Below are positions 17,648 through 27,900 of a stretch of DNA of 64,000 bases, piece by piece. The stretch comes from CAYYYA01 sp964517065. GTDB taxonomy: Bacteria > Patescibacteriota > Patescibacteriia > UBA1558 > 2-01-FULL-52-15. The translations under genes were made by a program, and so were the position numbers. The notes beneath the pieces are model-generated. The model was not told the DNA's origin, ran no database searches, and saw only the letters and a program-made list of their open reading frames with translations. The DNA is taken from positions 46,887-110,886 of the forward strand of contig CAZFBK010000001.1 in assembly GCA_964517065.1 (NCBI GenBank), given 5' to 3'. How positions within the stretch are numbered: position 1 is the first letter of the stretch; the number at the start of each line of letters is the position of its first letter.

Positions 17648-18331
17648 ATGTGGCTTTTTACAGACCAGGAAAAATCACTAATCCGCTCTCTTCTCGAAAA
17701 AGGGAAAATAGAGCAGGAAAAGAACAAAAAATTCGCTATAATCGATTTTGATGTTTTTTGTCGTTTATTTACACCAAAAGAAGTAACCATGTTCAAAAAA
17801 TATCTCGCAATCGACCCACAAAAGATAGGTTACAAACTCCCTTTTATTGGTATGGGGCAAAATACAGATAACCTTGTAGCAATTGAAGGACAATTATTTC
17901 TTGACGCTAATGGAGAGAAAAAGAATATACCCTGTCAGTATCTTCCGCCAGAAACTTACGAAGCCTATATCCAATTAAACAAAGCTTTGGAAGGTGACAT
18001 TAGTAAAAAACTACTCATACAATATGGCCACCGTTCCCTCGCACGCCAAGTCTTCATATTTTTTGATATTTTAGAAAGGATTTATGACTTTGATTTTGAC
18101 CAGACAATAAAAAGAGTCTGTTTCCCAGACTATAGCGAACACGTCTGCATGAAACAGCAAGCTATAGATTTTAAAACGGAAGATGGGGTCAAAAGTGAAG
18201 ACTTCTATCAGACAAAGGAGTACGAATGGTTGAAAAAGAATGCGATGAAATTTGGGTTTTATGAGTCTTACCCCAAAGATAATATAATGGACATGATGTA
18301 TGAACCCTGGCATTGGCATCATGAGAGTTGA
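17648..18331 (+). CDS. Hypothetical protein
   Basis: A 227-residue soluble protein rich in Lys, Phe, Tyr and Asp, with no signal or membrane segment. It opens MWLFTDQEKSLIRSLLEKGK and ends with Trp/His residues (WHWHHES). I recognise no family. Base composition is more A+T-rich than its neighbours, which could indicate later acquisition. A TATACT box at 17612-17617 is a possible -10. It stands alone between divergent and downstream operons. Confidence 0.65.
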   Translation: MWLFTDQEKSLIRSLLEKGKIEQEKNKKFAIIDFDVFCRLFTPKEVTMFKKYLAIDPQKIGYKLPFIGMGQNTDNLVAIEGQLFLDANGEKKNIPCQYLPPETYEAYIQLNKALEGDISKKLLIQYGHRSLARQVFIFFDILERIYDFDFDQTIKRVCFPDYSEHVCMKQQAIDFKTEDGVKSEDFYQTKEYEWLKKNAMKFGFYESYPKDNIMDMMYEPWHWHHES

Positions 18332-18342
18332 AATAGGCATAA

Positions 18343-18371
18343 TTGACAAAAAAGCCCCATCATGATAAGTT
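18343..18371 (+). promoter_or_regulatory. Probable promoter of the rpsF operon
   Basis: TTGACA at 18343-18348 is followed 16-17 bp later by a GATAAGTT string (18365-18371) acting as a weak -10. The leader to rpsF would be about 85 nt and contains the small inverted words ccatg...catgg. Confidence 0.4.
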
Positions 18372-18463
18372 TTGACCACTTAAATTGTTACTTACAACTG
18401 ACGATTTTAAGCCATATTCCATGGTGAAAGCCATGAGAATCCTTATCAATTAAGGTTAAAACC

Positions 18464-18955
18464 ATGTCTCATTACGAGCTGACCTATATCATCTCAGCGG
18501 CTATTGCTGAGACTGAATACCCAAGTATTCAGCAGAAAATCAACGACTTAATCAAAACAACCTTCAGTGGTACCATTACCTCTGAGGTTTCTTTGGGTCG
18601 TAAAAAGCTGGCCTATCCTATCAACAAGGAGAAATACGGCCACTACATTACCGAGGAACTCGATCTGGAACCACAGCATTTGAAACAGCTCGACACCGAG
18701 CTAAAACTGAACGCTTCACTGCTGCGTCACCTGATCGTCAGTAAGCAACTACTGACACCAGAGCAAGTCGAGAAAGAAGCGGCTACTCAGATGAAGATCC
18801 GAGCCAAGAAGGCGAACGCCAAGGCTGCGATCTCATCAGCTGCCGACAAACGTATGGCTGAAGCTTCCGCTCCTGTCGTACCAGCTGCGCCAAAGATTAC
18901 TTTGGACAAGTTGGACGAGAAGCTAGACGAAATCCTCGATCAAGAAATTAAATAA
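18464..18955 (+). CDS. rpsF: 30S ribosomal protein S6
   Basis: A 163-residue S6. The core (1-100) shows HYELTYIISAAIAETEY, the LGRKKLAYPINKEKYGHY block and the LRHLIV strand. The C-terminal tail of about 60 residues is Ala/Lys-rich and longer than in most S6 proteins. S6 pairs with S18 in the small subunit. It heads the order S6-SSB-S18, which is conserved in many bacteria. No Shine-Dalgarno precedes the ATG. Confidence 0.95.
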   Translation: MSHYELTYIISAAIAETEYPSIQQKINDLIKTTFSGTITSEVSLGRKKLAYPINKEKYGHYITEELDLEPQHLKQLDTELKLNASLLRHLIVSKQLLTPEQVEKEAATQMKIRAKKANAKAAISSAADKRMAEASAPVVPAAPKITLDKLDEKLDEILDQEIK

Positions 18956-19007
18956 AAATCAGGGTCAGGATAAAGGGTCAGGGAGTCCAAATTCTCTATC
19001 CTTATCT

Positions 19008-19041
19008 TCAAACCCTGACCCCGACCCTAATCCCTAACCCT
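19008..19041 (+). repeat. C-rich spacer repeat, copy 1 (before ssb)
   Basis: A 34-nt pyrimidine-rich word identical to 19561-19594. It ends 7 nt before the ssb ATG. Complementary gggtcagg words lie upstream at 18961-18982, so the spacer can form a hairpin. Confidence 0.75.
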
Positions 19042-19048
19042 TAATACT

Positions 19049-19507
19049 ATGGATCTCAACAAAGTCATGTTAATCGGCAACGTTGTCCGCGATCCAGAGA
19101 TGCGCACCACTCCCACCGGCCAACAAGTAGCCTCCTTCGCGATTGCCACCAACCTGGTCTGGACAGATAAAAACGGCCAGAAGCAAAAGAAAGCCGAGTT
19201 CCACAACGTCGTGGCTTGGCGCAAACTAGCAGAGATCATCGGACAGTATGTGAAGAAAGGCAGCAAAGTCTATATGGAAGGCCGTTTGGAAACACGTAGT
19301 TGGGACGATCAGAATGCTGTCAAGCATTACCGAACTGAAATAGTAGCTGACAATCTTATCCTACTCGATCGAGCAGGCAGCGTACCACAAGGTCAGACCC
19401 CGACTACGGACAATAGCCAACCAACCTATAGTCCTATTCCTCAGACAGCTCCTGCTCCTGAAGACGTCGGTAGCCAAGAAATCAGTGTAGATGATATACC
19501 GTTTTAA
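19049..19507 (+). CDS. ssb: Single-stranded DNA-binding protein
   Basis: A 152-residue SSB. The OB fold (1-108) has the family signature DLNKVMLIGNVVRDPEMR, the QVASFAIATN strand, FHNVVAWRKLAEI, and KVYMEGRLETRSW. A flexible Pro/Gln-rich linker follows, and the acidic tip is ISVDDIPF, the peptide that recruits replication and repair partners. It lies between rpsF and rpsR as in many bacteria. Its start follows a C-rich repeated spacer without a Shine-Dalgarno. Confidence 0.96.
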   Translation: MDLNKVMLIGNVVRDPEMRTTPTGQQVASFAIATNLVWTDKNGQKQKKAEFHNVVAWRKLAEIIGQYVKKGSKVYMEGRLETRSWDDQNAVKHYRTEIVADNLILLDRAGSVPQGQTPTTDNSQPTYSPIPQTAPAPEDVGSQEISVDDIPF

Positions 19508-19560
19508 TAAGCAGGGACAGGGTCAGAATTAAGGGTCAGAAGGCCCTCACATTCACCTAC

Positions 19561-19594
19561 TCAAACCCTGACCCCGACCCTAATCCCTAACCCT
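19561..19594 (+). repeat. C-rich spacer repeat, copy 2 (before rpsR)
   Basis: An exact copy of the 34-nt word at 19008-19041, ending 12 nt before the rpsR ATG. A gggtcag word at 19520-19540 can pair with it. Confidence 0.75.
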
Positions 19595-19606
19595 AATAAA
19601 TTACTT

Positions 19607-19825
19607 ATGATCGATTCCAAAGAAAAAAAATATTGCTTCTTCTGCGTTAATTCTGTTAATCATATTGATTATAAGAATACTCAGATGTTGCAGCGATTCT
19701 TGTCTTCTTATGCCAAGATCGTGCCAAAACGCCGCAGTGGTGTCTGCTCCAAGCATCAGCGTAATCTAGCACAAGCTATCAAACGCTCTCGTTTCTTGGC
19801 GTTGCTCCCCTACGTCGCGAAGTAA
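19607..19825 (+). CDS. rpsR: 30S ribosomal protein S18
   Basis: A 72-residue S18 of normal length. The N-terminus carries CFFCVNSVNHIDYKN, a Cys pair seen in many S18 proteins. Next come the conserved RFLSSYAKIVPKRRSGVC and the C-terminal KHQRNLAQAIKRSRFLALLPY. It binds S6 on the small subunit. It is cotranscribed with rpsF and ssb, with efp 132 bp downstream. Confidence 0.96.
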   Translation: MIDSKEKKYCFFCVNSVNHIDYKNTQMLQRFLSSYAKIVPKRRSGVCSKHQRNLAQAIKRSRFLALLPYVAK

Positions 19826-19957
19826 ATTAGAAGCAAGCAATAAATAGTAAGGAGTAAGGGTCTACCCAACTCACCTTAGCTGTTTACCCATACTTCTAAC
19901 TTCTTACTCCTTTCTCCTACCCTAGCTCCCTACTCCTAACTTCTAATCCCTACCCAA

Positions 19958-20515
19958 ATGTTAAGTTTAAGCGAAATCAAACTCGGCACCGTCGTGTCGA
20001 TCAATAACGAACCGTATCAGGTCGTCTTCACCCAACATATCAAAGTAGCCCGCGGAGGTGCCACCCTGCGTACCAAGATGAAAAACCTCATTACCGGCTC
20101 AACCTTAGAGAAATCTTTCTCAGGCTCAGACAAAGCCGAGGAAGCAGACCTGGAGCGCACCGAAGCCAACTATCTCTATCAACAAAATGGCAACGCTGTC
20201 TTCATGGATAATGTCAATTTTGAACAGTATGAATTCCCCAGCGATGGACTCGGCGAGATGCTGCCCTATCTGAAAGAAGGTCAGACTGTTGATGTTATGA
20301 TTTATAATGGCAAAGCAGTCACCGTTGCCTTACCGAAGAAAATTACCCTTCTTGTCACCTCTGCTCCTCCCGGAGTCCGTGGCGATACTAGCGGCTCAGC
20401 CACCAAGACCTGTACGGTAGAAACCGGACTGGAAATCCGCACCCCACTTTTCATCAAAGAAGGCGACTCTATCGTCATCAACACTGAAACCGGTGATTAC
20501 GTAGAGCGAACTTAG
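19958..20515 (+). CDS. efp: Translation elongation factor P
   Basis: A 185-residue EF-P with three beta domains: the KOW-like N-terminal domain (1-62), the first OB domain (65-127) and the second OB domain, with the signature PLFIKEGDSIVINTETGDYVER near the end. The modification loop reads HIKVARGGATLRTKM, giving Arg where Escherichia coli has the modified Lys; this suggests an Arg-type or unmodified EF-P. It relieves ribosome stalling at proline runs. Pyrimidine-rich words before the ATG replace a Shine-Dalgarno. Confidence 0.94.
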   Translation: MLSLSEIKLGTVVSINNEPYQVVFTQHIKVARGGATLRTKMKNLITGSTLEKSFSGSDKAEEADLERTEANYLYQQNGNAVFMDNVNFEQYEFPSDGLGEMLPYLKEGQTVDVMIYNGKAVTVALPKKITLLVTSAPPGVRGDTSGSATKTCTVETGLEIRTPLFIKEGDSIVINTETGDYVERT

Positions 20516-20568
20516 GTGAGCTCGGAGTAGCCTGTCCCGAGCTTGTCGAGGGATAGAAAGAGTAGCCG

Positions 20569-20621
20569 CCTAAAATAACAAAAAACTGTTCCCCTTGGAA
20601 ACAGTTTTTTGTTATTTTAGG
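20569..20621. terminator. Bidirectional terminator between efp and secretion operon 1
   Basis: A perfect 22-bp inverted repeat (20569-20590 and 20600-20621) encloses a 9-nt loop. The arms carry T- and A-runs, so it can stop efp on the plus strand and could also stop transcripts arriving from the minus strand. Confidence 0.88.
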
Positions 20622-20767
20622 TAAACCCTAAACTCGAAATTCTAAACGCCAGGACCAAACGCCCCAGAGCCCCTCTTCGCCAAGAGGGGGTATCCGATGA
20701 AATATTTTACTATATACAATCTGCAGAATATCTTGGAAAAAATAAAATTTCGCAATACCGCCCACTA

Positions 20768-20810
20768 CCTGGTTTCTGCGAGACTTGTACTCAAGGCAAA
20801 GCAGTCCAGT
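20768..20810. repeat. Dispersed tggtttctgcgag element, copy A
   Basis: It begins cctggtttctgcgag and ends gcagtccagt, followed by ttgagtagttt words. Related copies are at 35177-35290 and 62853-62890. It lies downstream of a secretion-like operon, in a spacer with no gene (20622-20857). Confidence 0.6.
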
Positions 20811-20857
20811 TATTATATTGAGTAGTTTCTATACCGACAAACATTTTGTATTACTAT

Positions 20858-22120
20858 TTATAACAACACAAAACGCTTGTCGGTATACTGTACCTGTCGC
20901 CAGCGCCACTGACCCGCTGCCACATCAATATACACCGGCGGTGTGGGCAGCTTCATCACCTGACTGAGGTATTCTGCTGCCATAGCAGAGTCTGCCGGCT
21001 GCAGCTGTATTTTGTCTTCAAGTAATAATTGCAAAAATAATGTCCAATTGACCGCTGACCATTCACTCTGCCACAACGTTTTGGCCCGATCACCGAAGCG
21101 TACATTGATATAGCGACGAAGAATTCCGATATAACGCTGATCTGAACGTAATAATTCGGATAGGTATTGCTTCTCAGCCAAAAGCGTCAGAGCCACCAGA
21201 GCACGTTCATGTTCGCTTAGACCAATAGCATTCCACAGGAGATCAGCCAGACGACTCCCCTCTCCACCACTCTCGACCGTCAGTCCATCCTGCAAACGAT
21301 CAACCTGTAGCTGTAACTTGGCTACATACTGATGGTATTGATCCATAAGATCATCGACATCAGCAACTTGACTCATCTGCATCCGCGGTTGCGCCTCACC
21401 GACTTCGGCAATATTCAAGAAATTCTCAGTCATCGTCAGACGCATCGGACGTGCTTCATTGTATGAAGCCAGGAAATTCAGCAAGTTATCTTTCTCATCT
21501 TGTGACAGACGTTTCGCGTTGACACTGCGGACTAAATATTGACTACGGATGAGATTATCAGAGGCTTCAGCTCCGGCGAAGTGCAAATAATCCTTCAGCC
21601 AGTTTTCCAGCGTCGGCTCGATCTGTCTACCCGCCTCGTCTGTAATATAATTCTTGGTCAGGAACAAATCTTTGTTGGCAACATTCTCCCCCATGAAATC
21701 CCTTATGGGTTGGATCACAGCGTCATCATCCGGTTGTTCTATCAGCTCAGCTTCTGGACTGGACGTCGGCGGAGCCTTCAGTTCTGGCACTACTGCCGGC
21801 ACTTTACCGCCGAGACGCAGGATCAATCTGTCAACGTCACCAAGATATATTTGCAATGGCCAGAGACGGAGATAGGCGAAATCACGTGCTAACTCCAAAA
21901 TATCAATGTTCTTTAGATCTAATTTTGATAGAGCTACGTGAAACTCAAGTACGGGGATCTCCTTGGTAATTACTGATATCAGAACTTGCAATACCTGCTG
22001 CAATTGGGATGGTGTCAGATGATATATAGTAGCAATAGTATGATTGATGTCAGTGCTACGCTCAGCAAAAACAACAGCTTGAACTTCTGGTGGTAGACTT
22101 TGTAATGTTTGAGGCGACAT
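20858..22120 (-). CDS. Hypothetical protein with the duplicated N-terminal domain
   Basis: A 420-residue soluble protein, last in secretion operon 1. Its first 105 residues (LPPEVQAVVFAERSTDINHT, then LTPSQLQQVLQVLISVITKE and YLRLWPLQIYLGDVD) are clearly homologous to the whole of the next gene upstream in the operon. A Pro/Glu linker follows (110-135), then a mostly helical C-terminal domain of about 280 residues. I recognise no family. No signal or membrane segment is visible, so a cytoplasmic partner of the secretion-like machine is inferred. Confidence 0.72.
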   Translation of the reverse strand: MSPQTLQSLPPEVQAVVFAERSTDINHTIATIYHLTPSQLQQVLQVLISVITKEIPVLEFHVALSKLDLKNIDILELARDFAYLRLWPLQIYLGDVDRLILRLGGKVPAVVPELKAPPTSSPEAELIEQPDDDAVIQPIRDFMGENVANKDLFLTKNYITDEAGRQIEPTLENWLKDYLHFAGAEASDNLIRSQYLVRSVNAKRLSQDEKDNLLNFLASYNEARPMRLTMTENFLNIAEVGEAQPRMQMSQVADVDDLMDQYHQYVAKLQLQVDRLQDGLTVESGGEGSRLADLLWNAIGLSEHERALVALTLLAEKQYLSELLRSDQRYIGILRRYINVRFGDRAKTLWQSEWSAVNWTLFLQLLLEDKIQLQPADSAMAAEYLSQVMKLPTPPVYIDVAAGQWRWRQVQYTDKRFVLL

Positions 22121-22126
22121 AAATAA

Positions 22127-22474
22127 CTATTTCTCTTGCGGTAGCGTACCACCAAGAGATTGTAATAAGATTTCGACCCCACCGATCCATTCCCGAAGCG
22201 GCCAGAGACGCAGATATACCAAATCAAGCATTAATTGTTCGAGATCTACCCCTGGCAAATCTAGTGTTGCTATAGCTTCCTTAAAATCACTAGCCGGTAA
22301 CTCTTTAGTAATCACAGCAATAATAATCTGCAATATCTGCTGTAATTGAGCGCTTGTCAACCTATGAATTACTGCAATGTTATGATTTATATCAGACGTA
22401 CGTTGCTGAAAAACCACTGATTGAATCTCCTCCGGTAATGTCTGCAGTGTATAAGATATTCTAGATTCTTTCAT
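22127..22474 (-). CDS. Small paralog of the downstream gene's N-terminal domain
   Basis: A 115-residue protein starting at ATG 22474 (MKESRISYTL), 4 bp after the VirB6-like stop; the longer frame reads through that gene. It matches residues 1-105 of the next gene closely: LPEEIQSVVFQQRTSDINHN, LTSAQLQQILQIIIAVITKE, YLRLWPLREWIGGVE. It ends after this domain. The pair arose by duplication. The domain is helical and soluble; its role is unknown. Confidence 0.72.
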   Translation of the reverse strand: MKESRISYTLQTLPEEIQSVVFQQRTSDINHNIAVIHRLTSAQLQQILQIIIAVITKELPASDFKEAIATLDLPGVDLEQLMLDLVYLRLWPLREWIGGVEILLQSLGGTLPQEK

Positions 22475-22478
22475 GTTA

Positions 22479-24965
22479 TTATGTAGCTTTCGTAGGTCTA
22501 ACCTGGGGTTTCTTTGGAAGTTTCGGCGGTGTCTTGCCACCAGCATGGAAAACCGAAGCACCGGCTTCTGCGTAATACTGATTTCTTTCTATCTGAGCGT
22601 TATCATACGCCTCAGCTAGATTTGAAATCGTTTCCCATTCCTTCTCCATCGTGGCTAAATTTTTGTCACCGCTTGCATTGACACGGGCATCGGCGAAAGT
22701 ATCAGCTTCCATTATCTGCTTAACCACACGTGGATCAGCCGCTTTGGCGTGTTTGATGAGTATTTCCCTTTGTGTCACGTTGCCCATCTCACCAGCACCT
22801 TTTATCTGAGTGTGACTTAACTCTGGAGCGATAACCTTTAGTTGCTCTGGGTCTAACCTGACAATTTGTTCAGCTTTCAAAATACCGACAGTGTTCTTAA
22901 CCGCAGGGTCCTTAGGGTTTGCAGCTAAGAGCGTCTGAGCCTGTTTTACAAACTCATCAGCATCTAATCTCGCCATTATACCCAATGACTTCTCATTATT
23001 ATGATAGGTTTTAGCATATGCCTTGGAAAACGTCTTTTGAGCTTCTTTTGTTTGTCTCTTAATACCTTTTTCTATATCATCACTCGAACCACCTGCTGCA
23101 CTGAACCCATCCAAAATAGACTTCCTCATTGTATCTGGTAATTTCTCAAAGGAATCCGCGTGAATACCTGCAATCAGTTTATCCGCTTCCCCCTTAGCTA
23201 CTGACGCCACAGCGATTTCATTTCGGGTCTTCTCATTACTAATACGACTCCAATTCTGTTGTTCGAAGTTCTCCAAATCTTTCTCCATAGTTTGACCTCC
23301 CGCTTTCAGAGCCTCATGAGCAGCATCAACATATTGTTCATTTTTCCCATTCTTGAATTCGCCGTCAGATACGAGATTAGCCACAGCCGCAGCCGCCCCA
23401 TTGCGATCCACATCATGTATAGCATTTAGTCTCGTCTGCACCGGATCATATTTCATAGCTTTACGCTTAGCCTCAATATCCTGGGCCTTCAGAGTGGAAT
23501 CCATACGAGCAAACTCTCGAGCAGCCCGATGAGCTGGATTCAGCGCCGCACCACCCATGACTTGGATTGTACCCTTAGCCACAGTCCTCGTCACATCACC
23601 AGCAAAACGTCCAACCTTTTCACCTGCTACTGAGCTCACTCCTCTCTGAACATTACTGGCCAGTCTACCGGTAACCATATTCGTCAACTGATTACCCCTA
23701 TCAAGCAGATTTGCTGCCCCACCGATCGGCATAGCAGCCAGTGACCGAGCTGTACCAACGAGTCCGCCAGCGCCTGAGCGACCCACCAAAACCGACTTAC
23801 CGATACCGGTCAGCTTACCAGAAGCTTTCTTGGAAATACCAGCACCGACAGTACCAAGCTTGCCCGCCATCATCAGAGAACCAAACAGTAAAGAAATAGC
23901 CACAAAGAAACGAATCAGACTTTTGGCCGCTGAAGTATTCGAAGCGCTTGATGGAGCGTTGGTCGTGCTGTCTGTCACTACACTGACAGATGAAGAGCTG
24001 CTATCGGTGGCACGGTCACTGATCGTTCCAGAGAGCACTCCCGGTCCGCCTTCATTCACCACCGCGAAGCTCAACCAGAGGAAAAAAGCCAAGGTCGGTC
24101 CGAGAACGAGGTATTTCGATAAATTATCCCACCACTCCAGATAATATTTGCTGGCTGTCGGTAAGGTACTGCAAAGGAAGGCTACTGGAGACAGGATGAT
24201 GATAAAGACAAACATGATGATACGCATCAGGAAGAGGAAGGTAATGACACTGACCACTACTAAGGTGACGAGAAGCATGATCCCACCGAGACCAATCTGA
24301 AGCAGAACCGTCAAAATATTGGCCTGAGGGAAATCAGAGCCCTGCCACAGCGTCATCCAACCGGTCAATCCTAATAATTTCGGGAAGCCTCCCTGGATAG
24401 CATCGAGGAAGGCATTGACGAAGGTCAGCGTCACCGCCTGAGAAAGATCAATGAAGAATAAGGTAATTGTTTTGCTGAAATTAATCAAAATAGCCATCAG
24501 GATCAAACGACGAAGATTCTGCTGATAGCCATACCGACCACTTTTCACAATCGTACCGACCGCCACTACTACCAGGATGAGGATGAAGAACATATTACTG
24601 AGATCACGCAAAACCGTCCAACCTTTGGTGACGATAGCCTCATCACCAAAACCCTGATAACTCAAGACCCATACCATGACATTCGTCACGAGGGCGAGGA
24701 TCCAACCCGGAATATAGATAAAGGCTAAATAAAATATGAATGCTAATCCCTTTGCTACAAATGATAATGGACCAGCGCCGTCTTGTACCGCAGTGGCGGT
24801 CGCACTACCGACTGGAGCACCGGTATCCACATCCTGAGCCCACACCACCCGCACAAAAACTAATCCAACGAGACAGATAAATAAACCTAAGCCCAACCAG
24901 TACTTACTTGTTGGCTTTTGTGTCCAGGTACGGATAGCGTGGAATGTTGCAGTGAAAAATTTCAT
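22479..24965 (-). CDS. VirB6/TrbL-like polytopic membrane protein
   Basis: An 828-residue protein. The N-terminal third carries about eight hydrophobic segments (at about 23-43, 75-100, 118-140, 150-180, 215-285, 290-305, 350-365). One of these has the pattern VVVAVGTIVKSGRYGYQQNLRRLILMAILINFSK, split here between helices. This is the topology of VirB6/TrbL channel proteins. From about residue 370 it becomes Gly/Ala-rich, then a long helical, charged soluble domain to the end. It would form the membrane channel of the secretion-like system. Its ATG overlaps the giant gene's stop by one base (TAATG). Confidence 0.8.
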   Translation of the reverse strand: MKFFTATFHAIRTWTQKPTSKYWLGLGLFICLVGLVFVRVVWAQDVDTGAPVGSATATAVQDGAGPLSFVAKGLAFIFYLAFIYIPGWILALVTNVMVWVLSYQGFGDEAIVTKGWTVLRDLSNMFFILILVVVAVGTIVKSGRYGYQQNLRRLILMAILINFSKTITLFFIDLSQAVTLTFVNAFLDAIQGGFPKLLGLTGWMTLWQGSDFPQANILTVLLQIGLGGIMLLVTLVVVSVITFLFLMRIIMFVFIIILSPVAFLCSTLPTASKYYLEWWDNLSKYLVLGPTLAFFLWLSFAVVNEGGPGVLSGTISDRATDSSSSSVSVVTDSTTNAPSSASNTSAAKSLIRFFVAISLLFGSLMMAGKLGTVGAGISKKASGKLTGIGKSVLVGRSGAGGLVGTARSLAAMPIGGAANLLDRGNQLTNMVTGRLASNVQRGVSSVAGEKVGRFAGDVTRTVAKGTIQVMGGAALNPAHRAAREFARMDSTLKAQDIEAKRKAMKYDPVQTRLNAIHDVDRNGAAAAVANLVSDGEFKNGKNEQYVDAAHEALKAGGQTMEKDLENFEQQNWSRISNEKTRNEIAVASVAKGEADKLIAGIHADSFEKLPDTMRKSILDGFSAAGGSSDDIEKGIKRQTKEAQKTFSKAYAKTYHNNEKSLGIMARLDADEFVKQAQTLLAANPKDPAVKNTVGILKAEQIVRLDPEQLKVIAPELSHTQIKGAGEMGNVTQREILIKHAKAADPRVVKQIMEADTFADARVNASGDKNLATMEKEWETISNLAEAYDNAQIERNQYYAEAGASVFHAGGKTPPKLPKKPQVRPTKAT

Positions 24966-27900
24966 TAGTTTGTCGGTGCTTTAATTTTGATAACATCGTC
25001 ACTTCCTCCGCCACCATAGACTACATCTGCCGAGCCAGAGCAACCGCTACCTACCGCGCTCCAGAGATTATTAGCACACCAGCCCCAATTGTCTTGAATA
25101 CTAACTCTCGGTTTGAAGCAAGCATAGCCAGCCTCACAACCAGCGGTATAGTTCGAATCATAATGATAGACATGGAAGTAGTTGCGAATACCTTCTTCAC
25201 AGGCTTGTGGTGTACCGGCGAAATCCAGAGTACTGCCGTTGCCCCAGGTATAGTTGAAAGCTAATGGTTGGAAATTCGAAATTGTACTAGTGGTCAAAGC
25301 TAAGGCAGGATCGCACTGGGGCCAGTTATTCTTATACAATCCAATGTTACTCTGCACCGAGCCATCACCCCAATCAATCTTGATACTACGGATCGGCATA
25401 TGATCTTTGTAGGCCATGGCGAAGAAACTAATATTGGCTAACAAATTTGGCTTCTTATCTTCTGTGATCGTGCCGTTGGTCTGTCCATTGACGGTGAAAT
25501 TACCAACTTTGCCGAGTGTACACTGACCGGAGTCAGAAGCACAAATGGCTTCAGCGATGATAGGACCGAAGTTAGTATCAGCATAATATTTGGAATCGTG
25601 TGATTGCGTGCCCTGCGCTGAAGATGATGGCATAGTAGCATCCAATGGTAAAGCCTTCGAGGCCACAGCATTCGCACTTCCATAATCACAGTTTGGGTCA
25701 GTGTCTGGATTACATAATTTCTTATACGTGTCTGGTTGGAAGGTACAATACGGCTGACCTTCACATGTCTGTCCATTCAGACAGTCAGCATCGATAGAAC
25801 AGGTTGTTTTCGAAATGGAGCAACGTTTATCTGCATAAGTTGTAACTTGACTTGCAAGCTTACATTTAGCATCTGGAGCCTGACAAATTTGATTTCCGCT
25901 ATTATCAGTCTTATAACCATCGAGCTTCTGTCCCAGTGCATTGGTAGTGTCATCGTAGCAATCCTGAGGGTTTTTGAACCAACGATTAGCGGCATTCTCA
26001 TCAAAAGCAGGGCCGACACAAAGATGCGCATTCGCTGGGGCACAGAAGGTCGCTTTATTCAAAGTTGGTATTTTAGAAGTACAATCACTCACCGTACTAC
26101 ATTCTATTACTGTCCAACCATTACCACCAAGCACTGTGTCATGACACAAATCTTTACCACGACCATTGTCAGCGCACTCCATGTGAGCTGTCGAAGCTTG
26201 ACAGACAGTTGTTGAGCTTGGGGGCACATAAGCACAAGTGTAACGATTGTTCTCAACTACCGAGCAATCCTTTTGTGCCACCACTGTTCTATTAGATTCG
26301 GTCATATAGGGTGTACAGGCTGACAAACAGGACAATTCGTTAGAGAACGTCGCTTCGCATTGACCATTCGAATTAGCAATAAATCCCGAGGCACAGGTGA
26401 TGCCACATGATCTATTACCCCAGGGTGAATTAATACAATTTGAAACTGCAGTACATTTATTTTCTTCCTTCGATATAACACAGGCACTATCATTAGAACA
26501 ATTCTCTCCGCCGTATAATTTACTATCACAAACACTATAGACACAGGTGTTACCGAGTGTATAACGATAAACCCCGAAAACTCGCTGGAATATTGAACGT
26601 AAGTTTATGATACCGTCGGCGTAGGTCTGGTATGGTTGATCCACCTTACCAAACTTCCCTGGCGTCATCCACCCATCAACATAAACCCGACTACCCTTCT
26701 GACCTAATAACCCGCAAATACCGTCATCGTTTGCACAGACATAGGGACTACCCGCTCGCGGTACGGTTCCGATCGATTTCAAATCTAAACGAGGGAAATC
26801 AGAGGGTTCAAGGCCAGATGATGGTACAGCTGAGCCAAAAGGAGCTGCGTCTTGATTTAAAGTGTAATTTGGAGCGCCGCTTGTTCGGGGGTCAGAACTA
26901 ATTTTATAAGTATCGCCGTTAGCCAATTTGAAATCACTCCAGAAAAGATTCGTAATAGCAGCATTGTCACCCCGAGGAGTTACAGCTTGAGCCAGATAGC
27001 TACAAGCGGCATACGGCTCAGAATCACCAAAGAATGTTCGACCAAGCAGTTGCGAGTGATTATTAGCGTCAGTGTATTGAATACGTAATGTTTCACGATC
27101 ATAATCAGCCTCACACTGGTCTGTTAGTCTATATCGATTACCGTCGAACCCATCTTTGACATCGACGATATTACCAACACAATTATCGACTGTTCGCCAA
27201 CCGCTGCCGTCATTAATTTGAGAAATTGGTAACACAGCAACCGGATGGTCAATGCCACTGAATATGCCTCCTCCGCAGTTCTGACCTAGCTCATATGCAA
27301 AATACTTACCGTCAATTACACGACGTTGATCCTTCAGGCCGGCCCCATGAACAGTTGGATCTTCTGTTGAGTTACTATCTAATGCTTGCCCATTTGCATC
27401 CACTTTAATGAAAGTTCCCGGTTTTTCAATATCCGAAGCACTATCAAGACAATCAATTGTAAACTTTCGACGAATTTCTTTGACACCTACTTCAGCACAA
27501 TAATAGGCCGGAGCTTTATAGGAATAACCTGCTTCACGGTATTGATTAAAGTAATCTGTACCTCCCGGTGCGATATCGACTGGCAACCAAGACAAACAAG
27601 CGTACTGTGTCGGAGAAGCATTGATATGGGTACTGGTATCTGGCTCCAGACAATATCCCGGCCAGTTCAGATAAACATCGCTACGTCGCAGTTGAATAGG
27701 GTTACCGCCCGGACATTGGGTATCAATCGAGGTGGTATTAGTTTTGTCATTAACATTCTCAACTGTTTTGCAGGCAGAACCATCCAAACTTCCGCCGTCG
27801 CAAATACAGGTCGGTACTTCGGTACCGCCCAGAGGACCATTGATAGAATAATATCTGACAGCTGATGTTCCTCCATACTGCATTTTGTAATACCCTGTCT

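Noticed and set aside
17648..18331. A DNA-processing or toxin role for the 227-residue protein
   Set aside because: It contains no recognisable catalytic motif; its only unusual trait is A+T-rich composition.
19020..19600. Telomere-like ccctaa words in the rpsF-ssb-rpsR spacers
   Set aside because: They are short, imperfect and part of a 34-nt word repeated twice; there is no tandem array or chromosome end.
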